Assembly: GCA_019914995.1 (NCBI GenBank)
Contig: CM034137.1
Span: 2,046,001 to 2,110,000, forward strand
Length of the DNA stretch: 64,000 nt
From: Acanthochlamys bracteata
Lineage: Eukaryota; Streptophyta; Magnoliopsida; Pandanales; Velloziaceae
Direction: 5' to 3'
Shown: positions 45,591 through 55,945 of the stretch, piece after piece
Layout: each line of letters begins with the position of its first letter
Position numbering within the stretch: the stretch's first letter is position 1
Program-made: the position numbers and the translations under genes
The notes under the pieces: model-generated
Told to the model about the DNA's origin: nothing
Seen by the model: only the letters and a program-made list of their open reading frames with translations
The model's database searches: none

Positions 45591-47708
45591 CACTACTACA
45601 TATTTATTCTATACCTACTGAAAAATTCAAGTCGGTAATCGAACAAATCCAGCCGGTAAAGGGTACCACCGACTAGCAAAAATTCGGTCGGCATTCGGTC
45701 GGCAAACACTTGTCGGTAATGCATTTACCGACTAACGTATAAATTTCGTCGATAAATTACTATGCGTTACCGACTGACTTATTTTAGTCGACAATTAAAT
45801 AAATTACCGACTAATATATTAGTGGATAAATTCAGATTACCGACTGAAATTTCAGTAGATAAATTAAAATTATCGACTGTATATTTCAGTGGATAAATTC
45901 AAATTACCGATTGAAGCTTTTGGTGGCTAAATTTTTAATTACCAATTAATATTTATTATATTCAACATTATGCATTAATATTACAAAATATTTATTAAAA
46001 TAATAAATAATAATAAAATATATACTTATCAAAATTACATATAATTTATTAAAAATTTATTAATAGTATATACATACATATCAATGTCAATATTCATCAA
46101 AGTTTACAACGACGGATCTATTAAAACCGTCGTCATACATATGTAGCCACCACAGATTATCGATTTGTTTAATAGAACTAGTGAGTTCAATTAGTAGCAA
46201 CCTTTACTTTCAGCTTCTTAATTGTTGATGTCCTCAAGTGGTCGTTCCTGAAAACTCCCTGAAACAATTGCAGGTTTTAAACAAGAACATGAAACTGAGG
46301 AAGTATCACTGAAATTGCAAACGCCTATATTAGAGATTAGAAAAAGAGATTTACTTGATGTCTGGAAGCTCCAGTTACTTATTGAAGTGCAAACAGAAGT
46401 CAACATAGTTAGGTAGATTCACTACAACATTCAATCAAACAACTGGTGGGCGAGTTCCAAAAACATCAAAGCCATGAGCTACTGAACTTCAAATATGCAC
46501 ACAAATCTCATTAATCAGCATACTGCTAAAATACATATATATCACATCATCCACTGCGTAAGATGAACAACAACATACACCACTACTACTACCTATAGGA
46601 TGCATAAAAATAGGAAGACTAGATTAGTGCTAACAACATAAAACCGATGATCTCACCGTAATAATAAACCAACAAGCGTGTTGTATTGGATGAGGAACAA
46701 AATTAGGCAATAAAAGAAAAGAAAAGAAAAGAAAAATCTCTATCAGCTATACAACCAAACTTCAATCAATCAATCAAATTAACAGAAATTAGAAAATCAC
46801 TCACCAGTTTGTAAAGTCGTCGGCCTTCTCTCCTCCCGGCAGCACTAGCACCACCAAAATCAACAATTTTTAGTCTCACTGGCGCCTTTCAAAACTCTTT
46901 CTTTTTATTTTTCATAAACCCATTTCAACTTCATCAATGAACTCTAAGTCCAACAACCAACCCGAATTTCTTCTCCCTCCTTCTCTCCATCTATCGCAGC
47001 CTCTCTCCTCATCCTTCACCGCCAGAAATTACTCCGTCTCTTATTTTCTCTCTCATTTCTACTCCGATCAACTACGCCGAACTTGTCTCCACATAGTCCA
47101 ACGGGATCATCTCCTGCTCTGACACTATTGGCCGTCTTTTAATCGCAGCCTTAAATGTGGAACGAAATCAATTTCTGACGCCTTAAGATCTAATAATTCA
47201 ACTTTGCGACTGAAGACAAATATCAGTCGGCAATTTATGTTAACAAATTACCGACGGCATATAGGCTAATCTATAGCAGTTGGTATTTTTATTATTACCG
47301 ATTACATCTTTTGAGTCGATATCTTTAGGTTACCGACTGAATGCAACTCAGTCGATAATTTATGTGAATAATTCGCTGAATTTAATGTTTAGTTGATAAT
47401 TTATCTATTAAAATTAGTTCGGTTGGTAAATTTACCGACTAACTTTGACTTCTTTCGGTAAATTATCGACTGATTTTTGTTTCAGTCGGTAAATTTACCG
47501 ACTAGCTTTCATTTCAGTCGGTAAAATTATCGATTTCGCATACGTTAGTCGATAATTGAATGTATTACTGACTACATCTTATCATACTCGGTTAAGTATT
47601 TTAATTAATGACTAAATATTTAATTAGTCGGTAATTTCTCAAATATTACCGACTAGATTTATTTTAGTCGGTATTTTTCAGTCGGTGAAGATCATTTTTG
47701 TACTAGTG
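45591..47708. mobile_element. CACTA-like element nested inside the outer CACTA element
   Basis: The left end CACTACTACATATTT at 45591 faces the right end TTTTTGTACTAGTG at 47708, imperfect CACTA-type inverted repeats. Subterminal zones (about 45610-45930 and 47205-47695) contain dense, alternating ACCGACTGAAA and CAGTCGGTAA words. The interior (46000-47150) holds no recognised transposase. The flanking triplets ACA and ATA differ at one base, so a target duplication is only possible. Confidence 0.75.
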
Positions 47709-48470
47709 ATAATAACAAAATAATGAACTTACTATGTATGTGGTTCAATAGTATTTTTAAGCATCTGAACATCTCAAGTAAAAATGATATTTTTTCTTCA
47801 TTGTCACGGAAAATTGTCTAGTCTCAAAAAGTTTAGCTTGTTGCTTCTCAAGCTCGGCCTGTTGTTTTTCATTTTTTTCTAATATCATTACCTGATCTTA
47901 TAAAATCTTGTTCTTGTATGCTTGGGTTGAGGAACCAGTTGATGATCACAACGGAGCGGCTTCGACGAAACCATAACGAAATCACGGCGAAATCTAATAG
48001 CTGATAATCTTGGCGGAGCGACTCCAGCGAAATCACGGCGAAACACGGTGAAATCTCGAATTGATCGGTGTCTAGTCGACTCCGGCGAAATCCTAGATCG
48101 GAGAGCTAGCTTAGTAAGAGTGGATAGAAATGATGGGTTTTGTTCTCGCTCGGGCTGATTATGATAAATTACTGACTGAATCTTGTTTCAGTTGGTAAAA
48201 TTAATAAATATTATCGACGGACTTCTACTATTAGTTGATAAAGTGCCGACTAACTAGAGTCAGTTGATAATTTATAAATATCATCGATTGAAACAAAATT
48301 CAATCAGTAAAGTAATTAATGTTAATGGCTAGAATAAATTTAGTTAGTAATTGATATAATTTCTGACTGAATCGTATTGATCGTTAATATTCAGTCGATA
48401 ATAGTTATTTTGTAGTAGTGAATTGTTACTAATTTACTATAAGGTGATCTTTTATACTATGCTATATTTA

Positions 48471-48680
48471 GGGGACGTTTGGCATTGCGTTTGAAGTATT
48501 TATAATTTCAAATAAGCATTTTATATTTTTCAATAACATTTATATAACAAATTTTTTACAAAATATAAAATATAAAAAAATTGTATATCGTAAAATTGTT
48601 ATATATAATTTTTTTAGGTATAAGATAAGATTATTTTTTAAAAATATATAAAATACTTTTTATTTTAGAAAAGTTATACT
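48471..48680. repeat. AT-rich MITE-like element, 'GTTTGG-end' family
   Basis: The left end GGGGACGTTTGGCATTGCG is the clearest copy of the family terminus. The core word TTGTATATCGTAAAATTG is shared with 5248-5475. The right end is less clear. Confidence 0.6.
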
Positions 48681-49639
48681 AATTAAGCAAGATTGGATGC
48701 TCTAACTCATTGATTTCTTTCTTGAAGTTCTAAATTAAAACTCTTCCTTGATGCTTGCTCATAGTCGTAAAGTGCAAATGTATTTTGATTGACAATTCGA
48801 ATTATACTGCTATTTTTATACTGAACTCTGCTTCACTAAAGATTTATTTCAATCATATAAAATAAGTTACGTGAAAGTAAAATTTAATGAGAAATAAAAC
48901 TTAATAAAAGTAGAGCTTATGATGATAATTGAACACGTAAAGTAAAATTTAAAATAAATTTTTATGAAAATAGAAGTCAATATATAAGTTGATGTGGAGT
49001 TTGAATTGGTAATTAAGAATATGTGAAGTGATCGAATTTAAATTTTAAAAAATAAAAATAAAATTTGGTATTGAAATATGCTTTGAAATTGCACTCTAAA
49101 TTTCACAATATATATTTTATTCATCACTCCGAATTTTATTTTATGAATTTTATTTCTAACTAAAATTTATTTTTACGAACTTTCACGCGATTAAAATACA
49201 TTCTAAGAATCATCAATCGTCCGAAACTCATGAAACATTCATTTATGTAAATGAGTAAGCACCTTATAAACTTTCCAACTACCATATTCTCTCAAACTAT
49301 AGGAGTATATGATTATTAGCAACTCTTCAATTATGCACTGTCACTGTATCCTGCAGGAGATGGCACAGGGAGACTTTGTGGAGTCCAAATCAGTGACTGA
49401 GAACACTAGCCTTCCTCTGCTGCAATGCAACAGGAAAATATTAATAACATGAAACTGAAACCACTTTCAAAGAACGCATCGCTTTCTGAATACGTACGTA
49501 ATGTTATTTACACACATCCTTTGATCATTTGCAGACATTCATCACCGTGACATGTTGCAAGACTTGACTTCTTATTATTATTATTCATTAATGTAAATTC
49601 TATGAAGCTCTTCTTCGTCTGTTTTTTTTTTTTCATTTT

Positions 49640-49840
49640 TAAAAAACTAGTTTATAAACATAAATTAAAATTTAAAATATTTAATAAAAAGTGAATTTTT
49701 ATATTTTTTATTATTAAAAAATGATATTTTAAAATTAAAATTTGAAACTAAATTTTTGATAAAAAATTTATTTTAAATTTGTATTTATTTTTTTAAAATA
49801 AGTTTAAAAAATGACATTACTAGATTGGTAAATAAACCTT
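49640..49840. repeat. AT-rich MITE-like element, second family
   Basis: The ends CTAGTTTATAAACATAAATT and TTACTAGATTGGTAAATAAAC form an imperfect inversion around an AT-rich core, like the element at 11785-11993. Confidence 0.45.
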
Positions 49841-50426
49841 TAGAGCCTATTATTTTCTATCTCTAGAATTCTCTTTTTTTTTTTAAATAATTTTTAAATA
49901 CCGTAAAAAACATAAAATACTATTCTAATTTATTTTTTGATATCTAAAATTGATTTTTATTTTTAATAATTTATATTTCGTTCAAAAAAATGAAAACCCT
50001 TATTTAAGCCATCTCCATTTCTTCTTCTGCGTTCCCATTGCTCAAAATCTACTAATAAGCTTGTTCAGAAGAAAAAAACAGGGAAGAATTCTTAACTCTA
50101 CAAAGCTACGAAAAGAAAGGGAAATTTTTAACGAAAAAGGTAGACAACATACAGAAACAGAACAAGAGATTATTCCTTCTCTTTGGAATCCTTCATTTCG
50201 CATGAGAACAAAACAACATTCTCCAAACACTTGCTCTCATCTTTTCTTCCAAAACAAGGTACTACACAACATTATTTTCTTTGGCCTATTTGGTGAGAGC
50301 CACGTGGACTAAACTGAGATTCGTTGACCAGCTACCCTCCCCGGCGACCACTTTCTTTTTGTCTCATTGTTGTTCTCGAATTTTTGCAGAACCACCCCTC
50401 TAATATTGGTTTTGGTTCTGATTGTT

Positions 50427-52256
50427 TTAAGAAGATGCCGAAGAAGAAGAAGAAGAAGAAGAGGGCCTAATATCTTTAAGTAGGCCAACCACTTGTTGCA
50501 TTGAGGGCCGTTTTTCCGGTGACTGTGCCGTACAGAGATAAGCAACCCTCAACGTCTCTTCTATCTCCTTCTCCCACTCTGACGCCGTTATTATCATCGA
50601 CCGTTTGTCAACTGCTTCAAATGCTCGACCATCTCTAACTAACCCACGAACCCAACTAACTGTTTCTTTCTCTCTTCCTGTAACAAGCTCGATAACAACA
50701 ACTCCGTAGTCGTACACGTCTGCTTCAACACTGCTGCTGCAGCTGCTGCCGGAGGCAATGCCGAAGTCTGAAATTCTTGGTTCGAAATCTTCGCCGAGAA
50801 GAACGTTGGATGAAACAAGGTGACCGTGAACGAGAGGTTTTATTGAACCGACCCAGCCTTGATGCAGAAAAGCTAAACCACGAGCGATCCCTAATGCGAT
50901 TCTGTGCCGCGTTGGCCAGTCCGCAACTGCAGCGGTCGTCGCCGGCAATGTTTTGTTTTTGTAAGAACATTGTTGTTGTTGATCCCAGGCTTCACTGCTC
51001 CAGTTGTCAATGGTGGGTTGACCTGCAGGGAGTTCATGAAGCCAACGATGGAGATCACCGCGCTCCATGTACTCATAAAGAACAAGTTTTTTCCTTCCGG
51101 CGATGCAGTAGCCAAGAAGTGGTAGAAGGTTCGGGTGCCGAAGCTTCGAGAGGTCACGAAACAGAGCAGCAGCTTCACGTTCATCAATGTCTTCTACCGC
51201 GTTTAGCACACGGACCACTGCGTGAAACTCACCGGGTAGAACAGCGCGGTACAATGGACCGGTCCGCACACCGTCGGCGAGCTGAGACTCATTCCTGAAC
51301 CCTGACGTTGCCGCCGCGAGGTCTTTGAAGGTTAATACCATTAATGGTTTCTCGAATACCACCACCGGTGCATAACTCTTTCCTTCATTCACCCAACTTG
51401 CCTCTGCCACCACTACCCCTGCTTCGTTTTTCTCTTTCTTCTTTCTTCTCCATATCTGATTACTTCTTAGAACAAAGCATGCAACTATGAACAGAGAGAA
51501 TAGAACAACTATAGAGATTGCTGTAAAGATTCCAGCTTTTATCGCCTTTGATTTCCTCCGTGTCTTCCGCTGTTTCTTATCACGCGTTGCATGATGAAAT
51601 GAAGACGAGGAATGTGATTTCGGTGAAGGAGCGATCGGAGAAAACGCTAGATTACCAGGTTTAATGAAAGCAGAGCTTCCAAATTTCTCCAACAGATTAG
51701 CATCCACTCGTCCGGTGAAGTTGTTATACGAGATGTTGAGAAAATCCAATCCTTCAAGAGGTGGAAAATCATCAGGAAAATTCCCGCTCATCGAGTTGTT
51801 CGACAAATCTAGTTTCTTCAAGCCATGGAGATTCTTCATTCCTACAGCGCTGGTGAACCGATTGTTCGACAGATTCAATACACGGAGAGACTGATGGCTA
51901 CCGGTATTAAACCGTAGTGCTCCTCCGAGATGGTTTCCGGCGAGGTTGACGTCAGCAAGTAATGAAGCAAACCACAAACTTCCCGGAATTGAACCCTCCA
52001 GAGAGTTACCGGAAAGATCAAGCTCGTGAAGATTGGATAAATTTCTAAGAATTCCCCATGAGACACTTCCGGTGAGATTCTTCGCCGGAAAAGTGATCTC
52101 TGTGCAGTTGACATCCTGCAACTTAAATCCAGAAACCGAACTGAAGGCTTGTTCGATCAAGTTGATCTCTGTTGTGTTGCAGAGCTGCTCCGTCATGGCT
52201 GCAACAGCCATGGTAGAGATAATCAACACTACCAGATAACTCCATACTATCTCCAT
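50427..52256 (-). CDS. LRR receptor-like pseudokinase, MEE62/CaMRLK type
   Basis: An intronless 609-aa protein. The ATG at 52256 is preferred over the in-frame ATG at 52379 because it opens directly onto a signal peptide (WSYLVVLIISTMAVAA). The ectodomain (to about residue 200) has short LRRs (LHELDLSGNSLEGSIPGSLW, LRVLNLSNNRFTSA, LKKLDLSNNSMSGNFPDDFP). A Ser/Lys-rich stalk and a transmembrane helix (about 241-263) follow, then a cytoplasmic kinase-like domain (about 310-595). Catalysis looks lost: there is no glycine loop, the VAIK lysine position reads VVRVL, and HRD is replaced by HGHLVSSNVLL, although SDFGIA remains. The tail is poly-Ser. Arabidopsis At5g45800 (MEE62, also described as a calmodulin-binding receptor kinase) has the same build. 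It probably acts as a signalling scaffold at the plasma membrane (inference). Confidence 0.9.
   Translation of the reverse strand: MEIVWSYLVVLIISTMAVAAMTEQLCNTTEINLIEQAFSSVSGFKLQDVNCTEITFPAKNLTGSVSWGILRNLSNLHELDLSGNSLEGSIPGSLWFASLLADVNLAGNHLGGALRFNTGSHQSLRVLNLSNNRFTSAVGMKNLHGLKKLDLSNNSMSGNFPDDFPPLEGLDFLNISYNNFTGRVDANLLEKFGSSAFIKPGNLAFSPIAPSPKSHSSSSFHHATRDKKQRKTRRKSKAIKAGIFTAISIVVLFSLFIVACFVLRSNQIWRRKKKEKNEAGVVVAEASWVNEGKSYAPVVVFEKPLMVLTFKDLAAATSGFRNESQLADGVRTGPLYRAVLPGEFHAVVRVLNAVEDIDEREAAALFRDLSKLRHPNLLPLLGYCIAGRKKLVLYEYMERGDLHRWLHELPAGQPTIDNWSSEAWDQQQQCSYKNKTLPATTAAVADWPTRHRIALGIARGLAFLHQGWVGSIKPLVHGHLVSSNVLLGEDFEPRISDFGIASGSSCSSSVEADVYDYGVVVIELVTGREKETVSWVRGLVRDGRAFEAVDKRSMIITASEWEKEIEETLRVAYLCTAQSPEKRPSMQQVVGLLKDIRPSSSSSSSSASS
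50440..50463. repeat. (AAG)n trinucleotide repeat encoding the poly-Ser tail
   Basis: The coding end of the receptor gene has about eight AAG/AGA units on the plus strand, read as Ser codons on the minus strand. Length variation here would change the C-terminal Ser run without altering the frame. Confidence 0.9.
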
Positions 52257-53124
52257 CTCCGAAAGAAAGAAGAAAGAATGGGTAGAGAAAAAAAGCGAAC
52301 TATGTTCTATGGTTAGATAAGTGTAGTACAGGATTAGGCAAACGGCGTTTAGGTTCATAGAGTTGTTTAACTTCATCATTACAACTAAACCATTAATTAA
52401 TTTTTTCCATATGTTTAGAAATTTAGCTGTATATTACTGTGCTAATTAATTAATTACTATCATTACCGTAAGATTAAACAAAAGGCGGGAGAAGGGAGTA
52501 ATAAATTGGTAGTCGGTTTAATTTCGAAACTTGAGATCAGAGCATTGAATTCAGGGAATCCCTGAGTGGTTCAACTTTTTAATTAAAATGTTTTTTCATG
52601 GTTTTTGGTGCGGTGTTTATGTTGCTCTGATGAATTTTTTGATTGCCGTAGCGGATGTTTGGAAGCGTGAACGACTGTTTGGCTGAACTTTCCGAACATT
52701 TATTCCTTCCAAATTTATATTTTATTATAAATTCTTTTAAATTTTAAAAATTATAAATAATGTAGTAAAATTTTATTTTTACTTATTATTATTTTCTTTA
52801 TATAAACAAAAAGTTTTATTTTAAAATTTTTGAATATTCTTGTTTAAAAAGCTTTTTTTAAAACACTTGCAAAAGATTTTTTTGAAAAAGCTTTATTTTG
52901 ATATTTTAAAAAATAAATTTATTATATATATTAATTTGTAACGTATATTTATCTATATAGTTTAAATTGAAAATGAAAATTCAAACTGTAAAAAAAGTTT
53001 TTATGAGTCCCTATAATAGATCGCCTATAAAGAGTTGTGTGGAATTGTACGCGAATATTTTTTATTAAAACTAATCTTTGATTGAATTTTTTAAGAGTTT
53101 ATTTTTAAGTTTAAATAAATTAGA

Positions 53125-53240
53125 AAGTTTATATATATATATATATATATATAAGATAGAGATACTAATATTTTTAAAAGTATATCATGCATATACCGAT
53201 CAAAAATGGTTAATAAAATATATTTCAATTTCAATCTATA
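53125..53240. repeat. Solo arm of the foldback element family
   Basis: A (TA)n run at 53130-53151 is followed by ATAAGATAGAGATACTAATA and ACCGATCAAAAATGGTTA. This parallels the left arm of the foldback element at 61.98 kb ((TA)n, GATAAGATATAAGTATATAG, GTCGGCCAAAAGTGACC). Only one degenerate arm is present. Confidence 0.55.
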
Positions 53241-53639
53241 TCGTTCGATATGAATAATTAGTAGTGAAGTAAGGAACAAACAAACCTGCTGGACTGACCT
53301 CAAACAGTAGTGAGAACAACAAATGCGCAATTATAATGGGCCGGTTTATGGTTCTTAATCGACCCTTCAAGGAAATAGGTCCAAAGTAGAAAATGCAATT
53401 GCTTGCGGTGATCTAAAGTCCAGCCACGTTTTGGCCCATTTGCATTGGTTACTTTAAGTTGTGCGCAATCACGGCTGTCAAATGAATCTCGACTACTCAA
53501 GAACCAAACAAAGAGAACTAGCAAAGCGGAATTCGTGACTTTTTAAGTTAATCCGATCAAGGGGAAGGGAATGAGCTGCTTGAGTTGCCTACCCCATCTA
53601 TGCCTATGGCATCGGGTGACCGAGTATGCGATCCCCCCA

Positions 53640-53912
53640 TTGCGTATTGGTACTTATCGGGTATAAAATTTATTTATAAAATATAATTTTTTAAAAAGAA
53701 AAATATTTTTATTTTTTTAAAAACGAAATTCTATATTTTTATTTTTAAAATAATAATAAAAATATGTAATAAAAAAATTTTACTATGTAAATTTTTTTTA
53801 TATATTTTAAATTTTTAAATAAATTTTTTAAATATTTATAAAATATATATTAAAAAATATAAAATAAAAAAAAATTAAAAAATAGCGTTTGAAATGCAAT
53901 CACAAACGGACT
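53640..53912. repeat. AT-rich MITE-like element, 'GTTTGG-end' family
   Basis: The right end GCGTTTGAAATGCAATCACA and a core (ATAATAAAAATATGTAATAA, AAATATATATTAAAAAATAT) nearly the same as at 21735-22012. Confidence 0.6.
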
Positions 53913-54974
53913 CATTATTCTTTCTCCAAATTTGAAATTTTCGTTATTTAGTATATTTTAACTATCATTTTAAATTTTTTTCTACATCAAATTTTATTTT
54001 TATCAAAATTTAATTTAAATTTTATTTCACATATTTGGATTATCATTTTAAATTTTATTTTTATTAAATTTTATTCTTATTGAATTTCACATTTGTGAAA
54101 TTCACTTCGCAAATTCACTTTATTTTACCACATCGAATTTTACTTTTATCAAACTTTAATTTTTATTTAATTTTTTTCTTAAACTTATTTTCGATGAAAT
54201 ATATTTTTTTAATTAAAATACGTCATAAATAGCTGTCAAAATGGAAACCAATTTCAGTCCATCACGGTTCTTTATACATGCATAAACTTTTCCAGTTTCT
54301 TTCCTGCACCACACTCACCAAATGCTTTTCTTCCTTGTTAAATTGTACAGCCTTTGTAATTATGCCCGGGACCGATAGCAACTTTGCCTTTTCAGGTCAA
54401 TATTGAAAGAAGCTTCTTCTTCTTCTTTGATTATTCTGTTTAAGAGGTCGACTAAAATTGAATTGACTCCAGATATTCCTCTACACAAGAATAAACAATA
54501 TTAGAAAAAGAAAAGGAAATTAAAATCCAGCTTAACTAACTTTCCAACGCCGCCACAAGACATTCGCATATTCGAGAGTGCTTATATTTCTTATTATCTA
54601 TTTTTACAATTATTACTTTAAATAGTTTTAATTTTTTTTAAATTTAATTTTAAAAAATAATATATATATAACTAAACAGTATTTATTTTAAAATTTATAA
54701 ACTTTTTTAATTTCAAATTATTCTTAATTGAGTCAAAATAGAACCAACTCATTTAGCGGCCTTTCACGAACACTGACTTCAGGCATATTTACTTATATAT
54801 TAACATTCTAATTTATTTTTTAAAATCAAATAAATACAAAAATTAATATAATTTCTCATCAAAATTTTATTTTAAAACTAAAAAAACTTTGTTTTCAATA
54901 TATTTTAATATTAGTTAAATATAAAATTATACTTATTTTAAAATTTTGTTTTGGTAGTTTAACTTATTTTAAAA

Positions 54975-55196
54975 ATTAAGGGGCATTTGATTTAGTATTT
55001 TTCAAAATTTTTTTCAATTTTTTATTTTATATTTTGTAATATATATTTTATAAGTGCTTAGAAAATTTATTTAAAAATTTATAAAATATAAAAAATTCTG
55101 TGTAATAAATATATATATATATTATTATTTTTCAAAAAATAAAAATTTTCTATTTTAAAAAATTTTATTTTATAAATACTTTTAAACACACTCTAA
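54975..55196. repeat. AT-rich MITE-like element, 'GTTTGG-end' family
   Basis: The left end GGGGCATTTGATTTAGTATT and the right end ACTTTTAAACACACTC flank the family's AT-rich core, here in the opposite orientation to 53640-53912. Confidence 0.55.
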
Positions 55197-55516
55197 TTTT
55201 AGTTAAAAAAAACATGCACTTCCTTTCGCCGTAGGTGGACTTGTTTGTACTTTGCGCTCGTATTTATATCACCAACTTCAAATTTTTTATTCATAACAAT
55301 AATTTGAAATGACATCATAGCAAAGAAATTAGACTTTTGTTAGTATTTGCTTCTGATCACAGCCAGCTGTACGATCAATCGAACGGCTACTACACGCAAT
55401 CTCAAGTAGAACACTCTGGCTCTACGATTTCCTTCTCAAGTCGCATTTCAACCGTTGGATTTGACTCGTGCCATACGGCTAGGACTGATATAATAAACCC
55501 TCGAACTAATTAATAC

Positions 55517-55572
55517 ACGTGAGCGCCACCGCCTTCCCATTTTCCCTTGCTGGCTCGTGATTGGTGACGTGG
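55517..55572 (+). promoter_or_regulatory. G-box/ABRE-type motifs upstream of the CIPK
   Basis: ACACGTGAGC includes the palindrome CACGTG at 55517-55522, and TGACGTGG lies at 55565-55572, about 375-430 bp upstream of the CIPK ATG. Such ACGT cores bind bZIP factors and often mark ABA or stress induction. Function here is only inferred. Confidence 0.4.
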
Positions 55573-55945
55573 TGTTACAAACAGAAACAAGTCGGCAAAC
55601 TGGTTGTCTGTAATTTGTATAACTACCAAGGACTAAATCACATAAACCAAACAACAGAACAACTAAACTTCACACTTGTTTTTTTACATAAAACCCCTTC
55701 TAAGTATAGATATTATAATAATAGTACGACCCGCGATGGCGCGACGGAGGATGACTGGCTATAGCTCAAGACAAACGAACAAATATTTAAACCGCCGTAG
55801 TCACATTTAATCAGGAAGAGCAAATCTTATTCACTCGTTCAATCAACCAGCAAGGAAACACACGAACAACAACAAATCGCAAACAAAACGAACACCGTCT
55901 TCATTTCTCCATGGTTTCTTTCTTCTTCTCCTGAACCAACAAGCC

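Larger units (their letters stand above)
44425..48420. mobile_element. CACTA (En/Spm) DNA transposon, outer element, non-autonomous
   Basis: The left end CACTACTACAAATAG at 44425 is mirrored by the right end TTTTGTAGTAGTG at 48420, a 12-bp terminal inverted repeat starting with CACTA. The 3-bp target duplication AAT flanks both sides (44422-44424 and 48421-48423). Subterminal regions (about 44440-44940 and 48150-48410) are packed with ACCGACTGAAA / TCAGTCGGTAA-type words in both orientations, as expected for CACTA transposase-binding repeats. No transposase was recognised. A coiled-coil-like antisense stretch near 47800-47930 (ILEKNEKQQAELEKQQAKLF) may be a remnant of an element protein. A second CACTA-like element occupies 45591-47708. 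Confidence 0.9.
48421..50426. other. Intergenic, repeat-rich
   Basis: AT-rich elements at 48471-48680 and 49640-49840 are listed separately. About 48880-49220 has repeated AAATTTTATTTTTA-type words. About 49930-50426 is the 3' flank of the minus-strand receptor gene. No gene seen. Confidence 0.5.
52257..55516. other. Intergenic between the receptor pseudokinase (-) and the CIPK (+)
   Basis: Divergent promoter space. 52257-52550 is the upstream flank of the receptor gene. The rest is AT-rich, with MITE-like elements (listed) and an AT-rich block at 53930-54200 built of TTTTATTTTTATCAAA-type words. A more balanced island at 53280-53640 holds no recognised gene. Confidence 0.5.

Noticed and set aside
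50777..51298. 173-codon plus-strand open frame antisense to the receptor pseudokinase
   Set aside because: It mirrors a GC-rich coding exon on the minus strand and has no protein-family resemblance.
52257..52379. Upstream in-frame ATG (52379) for the receptor pseudokinase
   Set aside because: The extra 41 residues precede a good signal peptide that starts at 52256 and would bury it.
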